From positions 9,863,059 through 9,927,058 of the forward strand of contig OZ025253.1 of assembly GCA_964019135.1 (NCBI GenBank): DNA of 64,000 nt, in the 5' to 3' direction. The translations under genes and the position numbers were made by a program. This document shows positions 12,382 through 25,600 of this stretch, one piece after another. Positions within the stretch are counted from its first letter, which is position 1. Each line of letters opens with the position of its first letter. The notes under the pieces are model-generated. The model worked only from the letters and a program-made list of their open reading frames with translations. It had not been told where the DNA came from and ran no database searches. This stretch comes from Arenicola marina. Its lineage: Eukaryota > Annelida > Polychaeta > Arenicolidae.

Positions 12382-12560
12382 GAATGTTGGTGTTTTAGGC
12401 CACTTTTGTGCACATACAGGCTAAATTGGGCCAAGGAACCTCCCGAGACGATGAAGGATGAAGGAATGAAACATGCCCCAGATTAGGTGCCCGAGCCCGG
12501 ATTCGAACCCAGGACCTATTGATCTGCGGTCTAGTGCGCTAACCACTACACCAGGGAGGC
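12382..12560 (-). mobile_element. tRNA-derived SINE, best-preserved copy
   Basis: On the minus strand it opens with a tRNA-like head. The A box reads GTGTAGTGGTTAGCGC (12,537-12,552) and the B box GGTTCGAATCC (12,499-12,509). A non-tRNA body follows, ending in TTGGCCCAATTTAGCC and TGTGCACAAAAGTGGCC. The intact internal polymerase III promoter elements support a SINE. The unrelated tail rules out a functional tRNA gene. Confidence 0.75.
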
Positions 12561-12579
12561 CCCCCCCCCCGCTGTTGCA

Positions 12580-13990
12580 TGAAACTCGCGAGTTCGTGAA
12601 AAGCCCGGGACTTTTACGTGAAAAGTGCGAGACCACCCAAATTTACTCCGTGGAGAACCCGAGTTCTTCACGTAAAAAAAAGCGAGTTCTGAGTGCCGTC
12701 TCGCTGTTTTCACGGACTTCATTTTTTCACGCGAGGGTCGCGTAAAAACGTAGAGACAGAGAGCGTGTGAAAGTCTCGGTATTTTTACGAAACTCCTCGT
12801 GAAAATACCGGGATTACAGCGCTACCGCTTGTGAAAGTCCCGAGTTCTTAACGTGAAAATCCCGAGTTTCTCACGTGAAAATCAGAAGCTTCATCTGTTA
12901 TCGCCCACACTGCCTCCAAAGTCCATATTATCGCCCTTGAATAAAGAAATCGGAAGTGACATATTCGTTAGACGCCAGTGACACCTATAGTACAAATTTT
13001 GCTCGGAGAACAGAGAATCTGAAAGAGATCATTGCTGTTTGGCATAGGGACATGGGGATGGGGGTGGGGGGGACAGATTGTCATAGACTGAATATGGCGA
13101 TGATCCTGTCGCTCACGCATAGGGATAGCTCTCTCTCATGTTAATAGCAATGGGGGAAATGGGAAATGGGGGAAATCTTCATCCTATTACTCCCCCCCCC
13201 CCCCCCACCCCCATGTCCCTTAACCCACAGGGATCGGTAGTGCAGTGGTCTCGCTTATTTTACGGCTTGCCTGCCGTGAAAAGGCCGGGACACGCAACCG
13301 AACGACTGTGATTTATTTCTCCACGCACGACCCCCTACACAGTGTAGTGGTCTCGCCCTGGACTTTCACGCTCACTCGTCGTGGAGAAGGCGAGTTCAAC
13401 TCCCTCTCTACAGTGCAGGGGGGTGCTGTGCGAAGCCCGGGACACCCTACCCAATGACTGTACTTTATTTCTCCACGCTCGCCCCCGTTGTAAATGCGAG
13501 TCAGTACTCTCTCTATACCACATAGAGCAGCTGCCTCGCTTATTTCACGGCTTGCCTGCTGTGAAAACCCCGGGACACCCTACCCAATGACTGTGCTCTA
13601 TTTCTCCAGGCTCGCCCCCCTCCCCCCCCCCCCCCCCCCGTTGTAAAGGCGAGTCCGTTCTCTCTCTGTACCACACAGTGCCGCGGTCTCGAATATTTCA
13701 CGGCTTGTAGTAGTGTAGTGGTCTCGCATTTTTCACGAGAAGCAAGTCGTGAAAGTCCCGGGACTTTCACGCTCGCTCCCCGTGGAGAAAGCGAGACGCC
13801 CCCCCCCCCCATCCCCCGTTGTAAAGGCGAGTCCGTTCTCTCTCTGTACCACACAGTGCCGCGGTCTCGCATATTTCACGGCTGGTAGTAGTGTAGTGGT
13901 CTCGCATTTTTCACGACAAGCAAGTCACGCTCGCTCCCCGTGGAGAAAGCGAGTGCAGGTCAGCACACCGCATAGCTGTGCCCTATATCT
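12580..13990. repeat. Composite repeat with TTCACG/CGTGAA hairpins
   Basis: The block is built of short related pieces: CGTGAAAGTCCCGGGACTTT and variants, AGTGTAGTGGTCTCGC, GACACCCTACCCAATGACTG and GTTGTAAAGGCGAGTCCG. The last two recur at about 170-200 bp spacing between 13,240 and 13,960. Many pieces are self-complementary. Several poly-C runs interrupt it. I see no gene. Confidence 0.6.
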
Positions 13991-13995
13991 CCACC

Positions 13996-14050
13996 ACAGG
14001 CACAGTAAATCGACCGACACAGAGGGGGGGGGGTTGGGGGGGGGGGGGGC
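13996..14050 (+). repeat. Solo end of the hAT-like MITE family
   Basis: CACAGGCACAGTAAATC at 13,996-14,012 is identical to the terminal repeat of the element at 46,912-47,768 and is likewise followed by a long G run. The opposite end is not found nearby. Confidence 0.45.
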
Positions 14051-14190
14051 CGCACGGCCTGTGAGCTAATAGGCTATGTAAGTCTCGCGCGGTTATTACG
14101 GTCATGCGTCGTGTTTTACCCATGCACGCAGCACTTCCGGGCTGCTCGCTTGTTTACTGTGCGGCAAGCGACAGTGTTTTAAACGCTAAA

Positions 14191-14307
14191 ATGGTGCATT
14201 GCTTTCTTTGGGTGCGACCACGGGACTGCTGTTCTTTAAAAAAAAATCAGTTTATTTCCCTTCCCACTGGACAAGAAGAAAGGGAAGAAATGGATACATT
14301 TATGCAG
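14191..14307 (+). CDS. Candidate first exon of the charged-protein gene
   Basis: The frame from ATG 14,191 reads through [19 protein letters not shown] to the donor ATGCAG|GTAGGT, in phase 0 with the next exon. The M-x-x-C start and the F-x-x-x-P spacing faintly recall a THAP domain, but this is too weak to call. Confidence 0.35.
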
Positions 14308-17300
14308 GTAGGTTGATATTCACAAGCCGATGGAGCGATGAACTGATGAAGGCAACGCCCCCCTCGGGCCTCGGCTCGGGTTAATCTGATCTGTCACTGT
14401 CACGTTGACGTTGTTACTGCGTCACACTCACTGACACTGTCCCTGTCAGTTTGTGTGTCTAACAGTGTTTGTTTTCTTAACTTTCAGAATAGCGGATAGT
14501 GTATTTGAGATAAAATGTAGAGAAGTGTAAGGAACGCCTATTTTTAAGGCAGGACAAAACTTACTTGTTTCAGTAATATTTCGATTTTAAATATTTTCCT
14601 TCATTCCTAGTATATAAGTCTATAACATTTTATTTAGCCCAGCATTTTAGATGATGCCACTCTGCTCATGCAGGATGTGTTATAGCCAGCTTCATATCTA
14701 TTTAGAACATTGTAAAAGATCTGCATATTATTTTTAACATCCTTTGCCCATTGCGCAATCACCAGATCACTGATATAGACATATAGAGTAGATCTATTTC
14801 AATTGAATGTAAATCTAATTTTATGATTGATGTGGGAATTATTTTGAATTTCCAGATGCTGTTCTACACATTCTTCCTGGTTGATGTATTTTAAGTTCTT
14901 ATCAAAACCATATAAATACCTTGGAAAGGTTCGCGGCCAGTCGAGTGACAATTTCAAAAGTTTTGCATACATTTATTTTAGCCTTGTATTAAATTCTTTA
15001 TAATGGTATTATGTCCAATGGCATGCCCAGTCAGTTGAAATGTGAGGGGTTAAGCTTTAACATTTGTCACACCTAATAGGGCACTGGTCTTTTGTTTCCC
15101 ATTATATCCAGGATCTACTTCTGACACAGCCATTGTTGAACATTGATCAATGCTATAAGAGTTTGTGCCCAGGGATTCAATTTGGACAATAAAGGTTTAA
15201 TATTCACAGCAAAATTGATGTGTTAGTGTCTTTAAATACCCCTCCTTTTCTCTCCAGAAAGTCACACTTCACAAAGCAAGAGGCAGAAGCTTGTTTCAAG
15301 ATAACTAGAAGTAGGGAGGGGTGGGGGGGGGAGGTCCACATTAGCATTATTAGCTTGCCCCCAATTTGTAGTATGTAGCAAATATATACCATATGATCTT
15401 TCGATATGACATGTTTATGGTTATCTAATTCATGTACGGTATGTATTGGCACTACATGAATACACATATAGTTTACACAGTTAACACACATGCATACAAA
15501 TATGACAAAAAGTGCAGATATGACAGCACTATTGAACAAAAACTTGAATTTCATTTGTCTCGTGTATAGGTCATGATCCATAGCAACCTGTGCAGAGGTG
15601 TAATGAGCTGTTATGGTCTGGTATATAACACAAGATAAACCAGATAATTCTCATGAAGTGTATATTGTTTATTTAGAGCTTTGGACAACATTGCACTGTG
15701 TTCAAGTTACACAGCTTCATTTAACAGATGTCAATTTCCACAGCTTACACCAAATAATGAAGGATTTTTGACGTTCGCATATTAAAAGGGTGTGCATACC
15801 TACCGGTACATGTACATAACCAAATTTTACCTAAACTCATAGCAAATGAATACAGTTCAATAACTATGTATATCATAACACTAGCTATAATTAAGTTTCA
15901 TACATGTAATGGTGTCTCTCTGCTCTCTGGTAATTACATAAAATACATTGAAAAACATGTATATTATAAACTTTCTTTCATATATAATAATGTGTTGTAG
16001 TAGTTTGCGGTGTGAATGCGTGTCGGGAGGTGGTGGTTGTGGTAGTTGTGACGTTGAAGTTTCTAAACCCTTACTTGTAACGATTCACCAGCAATTTTAA
16101 GTTTGCAGTGTGATGCCTCTGTAAATGTCCACAGGCACTGGCCTAAAGCATTGTGGCGCTTATAAACAAAGTGTGTTTATGGGTCTTACTTTAGTGCGCG
16201 TAACTCTTCATTCGCGCAAGTTTTGTGCGAGTATAGTTTTCAATATCATCTTTGCACATCAACTGTCTGGTCGCTGGGTTTTTATATAGTGCATGGGTGT
16301 TTGCACTGACTCTTCTCTCTCTTTTGCACTTTGGAACAAAGTAAAGTCTTAAGTTTGCATTTATCAATTAAGCGTTCGTAACGACATGTTGTTTATTTGA
16401 TAATTTTACCATGTTGTGACCTTCACTTTGTCCTTCTCTTCCTCAATATTTCACTTTTGTTCCTGGTTTGCTGGCGTGGCGTGGATGACGCCAGCTGGTT
16501 ATCTCTTGTAATGTTTCGGCAGTTTCGACTTTTGTAGTTATCGATGTGATTTGAGCATGTCCACCAATATTGCTGGGCGTTCGTGGTTTAAACAGCTGTC
16601 CAAGAACAAATAAGTCTGCGGCGCCGTTGTTAAGATATATGACTTGCAATTTGTGGTATGTACTAGCGTTCTAAAAAAAAAAAAAGAAAGTTAAATGCGA
16701 TAACAATGTGTGTCGATTCCTCTCTGCAGGATTACGAGGAATATGCTCGGAAGCAGCTGACGTTGTTAGGCACCGGTCCCGAGCCGCCCCAGCAAACACC
16801 CGCCATCCCAGCACCCACCGTGGGGTAAGTACAGCCGTACCTAGCGATCTCCATATTATTGATAAAGGTTCACATATCCGAATAAAACAAACAAATTGGG
16901 ACATAGTAGTAGTAGACTCCAAGATAAATACAAAGTCAAGGGACAAGCAAAACAAACAGAGCTACCATCGAATTAAGAACAAAATACCTTCCTCTTGCCT
17001 CACCTTAAATGATATTAGATGTATCCATGTTATTTAGAGTAGGATCGGAACAATGAACATGAACATGACATGAACAGAACTTCGGTTTACTCAGGGATCG
17101 ATACGGGGCGGTTCTACTGCACATGTTTGTTTGTGTTGCTGGTGTAAATTATAAGAACAGTTGAGGTACATTAGAACCTCTATAAATCCAATCTACTTTG
17201 AACTGAGCTAGATATTTGAATTTAAAAACAGCTTGAATTGATAATGGTCTCTACGTCAGAAGCTAGCATAACGATATCACAGGACATAGGTTTACTCAGG

Positions 17301-17566
17301 GTTCGAGTGGGGAGGAGCTAATAATGGAAACAATGACATTGACCTTTCCATGCATTGATCTCTTCTCCTGTAGTGACGAGTACGACAGCGAGGGCAGCGA
17401 GCTTTCGGACGAGGACAACCGTCCGTTCACTCGGAACGAGCTGATTCACAAAGCCATGCGCTCCGTGCGAAAGAGGGAACAAGACATGAAGAAGGAGGGA
17501 TTCCGCTACGACCTCTCGGATGCCAAGGAAAAGGCGCGAAAAAAAGACAAGGGCAGGAAAAAGTAA
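14191..17566 (+). CDS. Unrecognised charged protein (134 aa model, 3 exons)
   Basis: I do not recognise this gene. Exons 14191-14307, 16730-16824 and 17374-17566 join in phases 0 and 2 to give 134 residues; the open frame of exon 1 extends to an earlier ATG at 14,104. The middle exon reads [16 protein letters not shown] and then a proline-rich linker. The last exon starts with an acidic block ([15 protein letters not shown]), continues with a helical [18 protein letters not shown] and ends in a lysine-rich tail ([13 protein letters not shown]) that suggests nuclear localisation. The two downstream exons have strong splice signals and coding-like composition. Exon 1 is weaker: it contains a run of nine A and may belong elsewhere. 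No catalytic motif or membrane segment is visible. Confidence 0.6.
14308..16729 (+). other. 2.4-kb AT-rich intron, no other feature seen
   Basis: It lies between the candidate first exon and the middle exon. Frames on either strand, the longest 125 codons on the minus strand at 15,204-15,581, lack recognisable domains. No tandem array is present, unlike most larger introns here. Confidence 0.4.
16730..16824 (+). CDS. Charged-protein gene, middle exon
   Basis: Acceptor TTCCTCTCTGCAG and donor GTAAGT are near consensus. It encodes 31 full codons with a proline/glutamine-rich second half and ends in phase 2. Confidence 0.7.
17374..17566 (+). CDS. Charged-protein gene, last exon
   Basis: Acceptor TCTTCTCCTGTAG, then an acidic block, a helix and a Lys/Arg tail, ending at TAA 17,564-17,566. 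Confidence 0.75.
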
Positions 17567-17864
17567 CCAATCAGACGACCTCAAAGTCGTCAGTTCTGAC
17601 ACGACGCAGAAGTCTGATGAACTAGTTCCACAAATGAGATACATTTCAACTTTCAAGAAATGAAAACTCTCACGACTGCGAGAGCTGGAGCTTAAGCAAG
17701 GACTGCAACAATACAATACCCTTGGTTTGAGTGTTACAAGTTCATTGTATGCGAGAACGGTATTTTTGTGAGCGTTGCTAGCAGAATGTGTGCACCCTTC
17801 TCGAGCATCGCGATATCGTCGTCAGGATAGGATTCGCGGACACCATATATATAAGACACGATAT

Positions 17865-17870
17865 AATAAA
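17865..17870 (+). terminator. AATAAA poly(A) signal candidate
   Basis: AATAAA about 300 bp after the stop codon of the charged-protein gene, followed by a T-rich stretch. Confidence 0.5.
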
Positions 17871-19628
17871 AGTTTTTAATTCTAAGCCCCCCACCCCCTC
17901 CTCATCTCCCCGTTGCCTCTCAGTCTTTCTGGGTTGCGATCTCTTAGTTACGATACTTAACGGGCAGTACGTTTTTCGGATCATTCAGTAGAAGGTTTTA
18001 CTGATTAATGGAGATTTGACGGACATGCTGCTACAGTAGCGAACAATGCCGTAGCTCATTAGCTGATCATGAAACCGAATAGCGTGGGCGATAATGGGGT
18101 ATGTAATGCAGTATTCAGGGTCTTCTGTCTGCTGAGTCTGAATGATAGTGTACCAGACTGATCTGTGGGTCAATCATGATGTTGTGTTTAGCGGTCCTTT
18201 AGGACAAACCGAGAGATGAAATGTTTTTGTGAAGTGATACTAAAAAACAGATACATGAATTATTGTATCTGACATCAGTCAGTCATAGCCTTTAGCGTTT
18301 ATACATCCATAACGGTACGTGATAAGAAATTAAAGATCACAGGTAATTTATTATGTATACACTTTATAACAACATGTACAACTTTATATCGACGTGCATG
18401 ATTGTATGCAATAATATATATGTACAGATAAAATATTTTATTCACCATTTCTGCCTGCGTTTTACTACTTGTTTTCCATCATAAGTATATTACATTTGCA
18501 GAACAAGGTTGCTATGAGACTAACAATATATAACAGGTCGGTGTGATGTCCGCCATCATTTCTGGTTCAGCATTTTTATTTGTTACATCGGTGAAGAATG
18601 TCTTTCACTTTATTGTATGAATAAAATTAATCACTATCTTGTAATCAAATTGTACTCAAATTATACTACAAAAATCTAGTTTCGACCATATAAACAGACC
18701 TTCGAATCCAAAACCGTCAAGCCTGCTCTCTGAGGCGTGTCACGGTGTTGAGCATATCAACTTGAGTTATCGTCATGTCAAACGGTCAATTTGGGCAAAC
18801 CAGCTTTAGTTTCATGGTTGCCCATACAGCATAACAAATAGCAAAAATGTTTTAAGCTGCCATTTCGCCTATCAATGTTTGAGCTCTTCATCTAAAGATA
18901 CACCCAACGATCTGTGCCATAAATGTGTTCACATTCCCAAAATATATGCTTTATTACAAAATATATAATGCATGGTTTGCACTAGTATACTGAAAAAGGT
19001 ACAAAAAGGCAAAGAATACTGGTGAGCATTGTGCTGGTCAAAGCGATGAATTTATTCATAAAACTTTTACATGTCACTTAAGGTAGTATGCTACTTTTCA
19101 AAACTTAAGGTAAAAAAAAGTGAAATTTTCACCAGATACATCTTTTTACATGCTTACGACAACGCAGTAATAAAAACATGTGTTCTTTGACTACTTTTTC
19201 TAAAAAGTGAGGTAAGTGCCCCGCACCCTCCTATTACACTTTAACATGGCGGCCAATGGGATTTTCCGGTATTTTCACCTGTTTTATAGATATATAACAC
19301 ATGTCATGGAAATAGGTCTTTACACGAGGATAATAAATGAGTGGCAGTTCATCAGACAATTACCTGAACACCCAGCGGTTATTTATCAATTTTCTTACAG
19401 TATCACACGATAGCCGCATGAATAAAAGTATATTTTGGAAATCATCCAAAATTGTTATTATTACGAGTTGGTGGTCCTGTTAACTAGTACAATAGCATTA
19501 AATCTGAAGGCTGCTCAAATCCTGTAATCTGACCCAAACAACCCTTTGGCCCTTTCAATAGACAATCGTTGCCATAGTTACATTGGCGTAGAACAATGAA
19601 AACATGACATTCTTTTGTTCTACGTAGT
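17871..19628. other. AT-rich intergenic sequence
   Basis: Only short frames occur, without domains or strong splice-site pairs. I see no repeat or RNA gene. Confidence 0.5.
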
Positions 19629-22600
19629 CCTCACCGTATTAATAGGGTAGGGGCTACCAAACCGTATTAATAGGGTAGGGGCTACCTCACCGTATTAATA
19701 TGGTAGGGGCTACCTCACCGTATTAATATGGTAGGGGATACCTCACCTTATTAATAGGGTAGGGGCTATCTCACCGCATTAATAGGGTAGGGGACACCTC
19801 ACCGTATTAATAGGGTAGGGGCTGCCTCACCGTATTTATAGGGTAGGGGCTATCTCACCGTATTAATAGGGTAGGGGCTACCTCACCGTATTAATAGGGT
19901 AGGGGTTACCTCACCCTATTAATAGGGTAGGGGTTACCCCACCGTATTATTATGGTAGGGGTTACCTCACCGTATTAATAGGGTAGGGGTTACCCCACCG
20001 TATTATTATGGTAGGGATTACCTCACCGTATTAATAGGGTAGGGGTTACCCCACCGTATTATTATGGTAGGGGTTACCTCACCGTATTAATAGGGTAGGG
20101 GCTACCTCACCGTATTAATAGGGTAGGGGTTATCTCACCATATCAATAGGGTAGGGGCTACCTCACCGTATTAATAGGATGGGGGTCACCTCACCGTATT
20201 AATAGGGTAGGGGTTACCTCACCCTATTAATAGGGTAGGGGTTACCCCACCGTATTATTATGGTAGGGATTACCTCACCGTATTAATAGGGTAGGGGTTA
20301 CCCCACCGTATTATTATGGTAGGGGTTACCTCACCGTATTAATAGGGTAGGGGCTACCTCACCGTATTAATATAGTAGGGGCTACCTCACCGTATTAATA
20401 GGGTAGGGGCTACCTCACCGTATTAATAGGGTCGGGGCTATCTCACCATATCAATAGGATAGGGGCTACCTCACCGTATTAATAGGATGGGGGTCACCTC
20501 ACCGTATTAATAGGGTAGGGGCTACCTCGCCGTATTAATAGGGTAGGGGCTACCCCACCGTATTAATATGGCAGGGGCTACCTCACCGTATTAATAGGGT
20601 AGGGGCTACCAAACCGTATTAATAGGGTAGGGGCTACCTCACCGTATTAATAGGGTAGGGGCTACCAAACCGTATTAATAGGGTAGGGGCTACCTCACCG
20701 TATTAATATGGTAGGGGATACCTCACCTTATTAATAGGGTAGGGGCTATCTCACCGTATTAATAGGGTAGGGGACACCTCGCCGTATTAATAGGGTAGGG
20801 GTTACCTCGCCGTATTAATAGGGTAGGGGCTATCTCACCATATTAATAGGGTAGGGGCTATCTCACCGTATTAATAGGGTAGGGGACACCTCACCGTATT
20901 AATAGGGTAGGGGTTACCTCGCCGTATTAATAGGGTAGGGGCTATCTCACCATATTAATAGGGTAGGGGCTATCTCACCGTATTAATAGGGTAGGGGTTA
21001 CCTCGCGGTATTAATAGAGTAGGGGTCACCTCACCGTATTAATAGGGTAGGGGCTATTTCACCGTATTTATAGGGTAGGGGACACCTAACCGTATTAATG
21101 GGGTAGGGGTTACCTCGCCGTATTAATAGAATAGGGGTCACCTCACCGTATTACTAGGGTAGGGGCTATCTCACCGTATTAATAGGGTAGGGGACACCTC
21201 ACCCTATTAATAGGGTAGGGGTTACCCCACCGTATTATTATGGTAGGGATTACCCCACCATATTATTATGGTAGGGATTACCTCACCGTATTAATAGGGT
21301 AGGGGTTACCCCACCGTATTAATAGGGTAGGGGCTATCTCACCGTATTAATAGGGTAGGGGTTACCTCACCCTATTAATAGGGTAGGGGTTACCCCACCG
21401 TATTATTATGGTAGGGGTTACCTCACCGTATTAATAGGGTAGGGGTTACCCCACCGTATTATTATGGTAGGGATTACCTCACCGTATTAATAGGGTAGGG
21501 GTTACCCCACCGTATTATTATGGTAGGGGTTACCTCACCGTATTAATAGGGTAGGGGCTACCTCACCGTATTAATAGGGTAGGGGTTATCTCAACATATC
21601 AATAGGGTAGGGGCTACCTCACCGTATTAATAGGATGGGGGTCACCTCACCGTATTAATAGGGCAGGGGTTACCTCACCCTATTAATAGGGTAGGGGTTA
21701 CCCCACCGTATTATTATGGTAGGGATTACCTCACCGTATTAATAGGGTAGGGGTTACCCCACCGTATTATTATGGTAGGGGTTACCTCACCGTATTAATA
21801 GGGTAGGGGCTACCTCACCGTATTAATATAGTAGGGGCTACCTCACCGTATTAATAGGGTAGGGGCTACCTCACCGTAATAATAGGGTAGGGGCTATCTC
21901 ACCATATCAATAGGATAGGGGCTACCTCACCGTATTAATAGGGTAGGGGCTACCTCACCGTATTAATATAGTAGGGGCTACCTCACCGTATTAATAGGGT
22001 AGGGGCTACCTCACCGTAATAATAGGGTAGGGGCTACCTCACCGTATTAATAGGGTAGGGGCTACCTCGCCGTATTAATAGGGTAGGGGCTACCCCACCG
22101 TATTAATATGGTAGGGGTTACCTCACCGTATTAATAGGATGGGGGTCACCTCACCGTATTTATATAGTAGGGGCTACCTCACCGTATTAATAGGGTAGGG
22201 GCTACCAAACCGTATTAATAGGGTAGGGGCTACCTCACCGTATTAATAGGGTAGGGGCTACCAAACCGTATTAATAGGGTAGGGGCTACCTCACCGTATT
22301 AATATGGTAGGGGATACCTCACCTTATTAATAGGGTAGGGGCTATCTCACCGTATTAATAGGGTAGGGGACACCTCACCGTATTAATAGGGTAGGGGTTA
22401 CCTCACCGTATTAATATGGTAGGGGATACCTCACCTTATTAATAGGGTAGGGGCTATCTCACCGTATTAATAGGGTAGGGGACACCTCACCGTATTAATA
22501 GGGTAGGGGTTACCTCGCCGTATTAATAGGGTAGGGGCTATCTCACCATATTAATAGGGTAGGGGCTATCTCACCGTATTAATAGGGTAGGGGACACCTC

Positions 22601-25600
22601 ACCGTATTAATAGGGTAGGGGTTACCTCGCCGTATTAATAGGGTAGGGGCTATCTCACCATATTAATAGGGTAGGGGCTATCTCACCTTATTAATAGGGT
22701 AGGGGCTATCTCACCGTATTAATAGGGTAGGGGACACCTCGCCGTATTAATAGGGTAGGGGTTACCTCGCCGTATTAATAGGGTAGGGGCTATCTCACCA
22801 TATTAATAGGGTAGGGGCTATCTCACCGTATTAATAGGGTAGGGGACACCTCACCGTATTAATAGGGTAGGGGTTACCTCGCCGTATTAATAGGGTAGGG
22901 GCTATCTCACCATATTAATAGGGTAGGGGCTATCTCACCGTATTAATAGGGTAGGGGTTACCTCGCGGTATTAATAGAGTAGGGGTCACCTCACCGTATT
23001 AATAGGGTAGGGGCTATTTCACCGTATTTATAGGGTAGGGGACACCTCACCGTATTAATGGGGTAGGGGTTACCTCGCCGTATTAATAGAATAGGGGTCA
23101 CCTCACCGTATTACTAGGGTAGGGGCTATCTCACCGTATTAATAGGGTAGGGGACACCTCACCCTATTAATAGGGTAGGGGTTACCCCACCGTATTATTA
23201 TGGTAGGGATTACCCCACCATATTATTATGGTAGGGATTACCTCACCGTATTAATAGGGTAGGGGTTACCCCACCGTATTAATAGGGTAGGGGCTATCTC
23301 ACCGTATTATTAGGGTAGGGGTTACCTCACCCTATTAATAGGGTAGGGGTTACCCCACCGTATTATTATGGTAGGGGTTACCTCACCGTATTAATAGGGT
23401 AGGGGTTACCCCACCGTATTATTATGGTAGGGATTACCTCACCGTATTAATAGGGTAGGGGTTACCCCACCGTATTATTATGGTAGGGGTTACCTCACCG
23501 TATTAATAGGGTAGGGGCTACCTCACCGTATTAATAGGGTAGGGGTTATCTCAACATATCAATAGGGTAGGGGCTACCTCACCGTATTAATAGGATGGGG
23601 GTCACCTCACCGTATTAATAGGGCAGGGGTTACCTCACCCTATTAATAGGGTAGGGGTTACCCCACCGTATTATTATGGTAGGGATTACCTCACCGTATT
23701 AATAGGGTAGGGGTTACCCCACCGTATTATTATGGTAGGGGTTACCTCACCGTATTAATAGGGTAGGGGCTACCTCACCGTATTAATATAGTAGGGGCTA
23801 CCTCACCGTATTAATAGGGTAGGGGCTACCTCACCGTAATAATAGGGTAGGGGCTATCTCACCATATCAATAGGATAGGGGCTACCTCACCGTATTAATA
23901 GGGTAGGGGCTACCTCACCGTATTAATATAGTAGGGGCTACCTCACCGTATTAATAGGGTAGGGGCTACCTCACCGTAATAATAGGGTAGGGGCTACCTC
24001 ACCGTATTAATAGGGTAGGGGCTACCTCGCCGTATTAATAGGGTAGGGGCTACCCCACCGTATTAATATGGTAGGGGTTACCTCACCGTATTAATAGGAT
24101 GGGGGTCACCTCACCGTATTTATATAGTAGGGGCTACCTCACCGTATTAATAGGGTAGGGGCTACCAAACCGTATTAATAGGGTAGGGGCTACCGCACCG
24201 TATTAATAGGGTAGGGGCTACCAAACCGTATTAATAGGGTAGGGGCTACCTCACCGTATTAATATGGTAGGGGATACCTCACCTTATTAATAGGGTAGGG
24301 GCTATCTCACCGTATTAATAGGGTAGGGGACACCTCACCGTATTAATAGGGTAGGGGTTACCTCACCGTATTAATATGGTAGGGGATACCTCACCTTATT
24401 AATAGGGTAGGGGCTATCTCACCGTATTAATAGGGTAGGGGACACCTCACCGTATTAATAGGGTAGGGGTTACCTCGCCGTATTAATAGGGTAGGGGCTA
24501 TCTCACCATATTAATAGGGTAGGGGCTATCTCACCGTATTAATAGGGTAGGGGACACCTCACCGTATTAATAGGGTAGGGGTTACCTCGCCGTATTAATA
24601 GGGTAGGGGCTATCTCACCATATTAATAGGGTAGGGGCTATCTCACCGTATTAATAGGGTAGGGGTTACCTCGCCGTATTAATAGAGTAGGGGTCACCTC
24701 ACCGTATTAATAGGGTAGGGGCTATCTCACCGTATTTATAGGGTAGGGGACACCTCACCGTACTAATGGGGTAGGGGTTACCTCGCCGTATTAATAGAGT
24801 AGGGGTCACCTCTCCGTATTAATAGGGTAGGGGACACCTCACCGAATTAATAGGATGGGGGTTACCTCGCCGTATTAATAGGGTAGGGGCTATCTCACCA
24901 TATTAATAGGGTAGGGGCTATCTCACCGCATTAAAAGGGTAGGGGTTACCTCGCCGTATTAATATGGTAGGGGTTACCTCGCCGTATTAATAGGGTAGGG
25001 GCTACCTCACCGTATTAATAGGGTAGGGGCTATCTCACCATATTAATAGAGTAGGGGCTATCTCTCCGTATTAATAGGGTAGGGGTTACCTCGTCGTATT
25101 AATAGGGTAGGGGCTATCTCACCATATTAATAGGGTAGGGGCTATCTCACCGCATTAAAAGGGTAGGGGTTACCTCGCCGTATTAATAGGGTAGGGGCTA
25201 TCTCACCGTATTAATAGGGTAGGGGCTATCTCACCGTATTAATATGGTAGGGGACACCTCACCGTATTAATAGGGTAGGGGTTACCTCGCCGTATTAATA
25301 GGGTAGGGGCTATCTCACCGTATTAATAGGGTAATGGCTACCTTACCGTATTAATAGGATGGGGGTTACCTCGCCGTATTAATAGGGTAGGGGCTATCTC
25401 ACCATATTAATAGGGTAGAGGCTACCTCACCGTATTAATAGGATGGGGGTCACCTCACCGTATTCATATGGTAGGGGATACCTCACCGTATTAATAGGAT
25501 GGGAGTTATCTCACCGTATTAATAGGGTAGGGGCTATCTCACCATATTAATAGGGTAGGGGCTACCGCACCGTATTAATAGGATGGGGGTCACCTCACCG

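Noticed and set aside
12495-12560. tRNA gene on the minus strand
   Set aside because: Both internal promoter boxes are good, but the sequence continues into a shared SINE tail and the acceptor stem does not close.
15204-15581. 125-codon minus-strand frame
   Set aside because: AT-rich intron sequence with no domain, no promoter and no splice partners.
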